Part shown: in pieces, positions 5,776 to 5,807 of the stretch
How positions within the stretch are numbered: position 1 is the first letter of the stretch
How the letters are laid out: the number at the start of each line of letters is the position of its first letter
Source of the DNA: Oscillospiraceae bacterium
GTDB lineage: Bacteria; Bacillota_A; Clostridia; Oscillospirales; Oscillospiraceae
DNA: 5,807 nt
Assembly: GCA_902795095.1 (NCBI GenBank)
Contig: CADBKB010000091.1
Coordinates: 1-5,807 of the forward strand
Reading direction: 5' to 3'
Position numbers and translations under genes: made by a program
The notes under the pieces: model-generated
What the model was told of the DNA's origin: nothing
Database searches by the model: none
What the model saw: only the letters and a program-made list of their open reading frames with translations

Positions 5776-5800
5776 TTTCAACGAAAAGAACCCCCGGCTG
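5776..5800 (+). repeat. Partial copy of the operon terminator's left arm
   Basis: Positions 5776-5800 match 5321-5345 at 20 of 25 bases, including the last eleven (ACCCCCGGCTG). AAAAGAA precedes the C-run, so on the minus strand this would be a GC arm followed by a T-rich tail. It is probably half of a terminator hairpin cut by the window edge, possibly serving a leftward gene beyond it. Confidence 0.5.
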
Positions 5801-5807
5801 CGCACAA

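Larger units (their letters stand above)
5384..5807. other. Gene-free intergenic region made of palindromic and repeated sequences
   Basis: No credible gene was found in either direction. Reading frames here lack ribosome sites and family motifs, and they run straight through palindromes. The stretch holds at least four hairpins (5417-5438, 5553-5588, 5624-5653, 5707-5749). Short direct repeats include GCAGGTCAAA at 5460-5469 and 5542-5551, and GCCGGATGA at 5511-5519 and 5586-5594. A 9-bp inverted repeat pairs GACAGCGCG at 5493-5501 with its complement at 5612-5620. The pattern fits accumulated intergenic repeats of the kind spread through many clostridial genomes. Confidence 0.65.

Noticed and set aside
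5503..5805. Minus-strand frames of about 85-100 codons in the 3' region
   Set aside because: They are translations of palindromic repeats, giving peptides such as HLIRPFRGHLPLEGK. I regard these as typical spurious repeat-derived predictions.
5384..5807. CRISPR array or transposon
   Set aside because: The repeats are not regularly spaced, differ from each other and lack uniform spacers. No transposase frame is present.

Overview
The window is almost entirely one five-gene operon on the + strand (about 235-5251). It encodes a split 'archaeal-type' glutamate synthase (GOGAT): a class II glutamine amidotransferase subunit, an FMN/Fe-S synthase subunit, a four-cluster ferredoxin, an FAD/NAD(P)-dependent oxidoreductase and a stand-alone GXGXG beta-helix subunit. 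The genes are packed like a co-translated unit, with gaps of 2 and 9 nt, a 4-nt ATGA overlap and a direct TGA-ATG junction. Strong Shine-Dalgarno sequences precede most of them. The inferred overall reaction is 2-oxoglutarate + glutamine + reductant -> 2 glutamate. Ammonia is released on the amidotransferase, tunnels to the FMN site, and electrons arrive through the flavoprotein and the many Fe-S clusters.

Region by region: 1-170 holds two divergent promoters, each a perfect sigma70/sigmaA consensus (TTGACA, 17 nt, TATAAT), sharing a TATAATGCGCACAT block. Each is followed at once by an intrinsic-terminator hairpin (170-208 on +, 57-17 on -). The + one drives the glutamate synthase operon. The - one must drive a gene lying left of the window. 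Both look built for early transcription attenuation. Positions 235-5251 are the operon. Positions 5252-5383 hold a 3' hairpin and a strong terminator. Positions 5384-5807 carry no credible gene and are a patchwork of palindromic and repeated intergenic sequences, with a partial copy of the operon terminator's left arm at the right edge.

The organism is probably a GC-rich member of the Bacillota (Clostridia; Oscillospirales- or Christensenellales-like). This rests on GC-rich coding sequence with G/C-dominated third positions, AGGAGG-type ribosome sites, canonical sigmaA promoters, the split glutamate synthase, and intergenic palindromes of a kind I associate with gut Clostridia. The rank below class is a guess.

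No clearly new protein system is visible; the operon is a known architecture. The most unusual feature is the mirrored promoter-terminator pair at the left end. Next comes the repeat nest at the right end, where two inverted hairpin copies differ by a compensatory base-pair swap.
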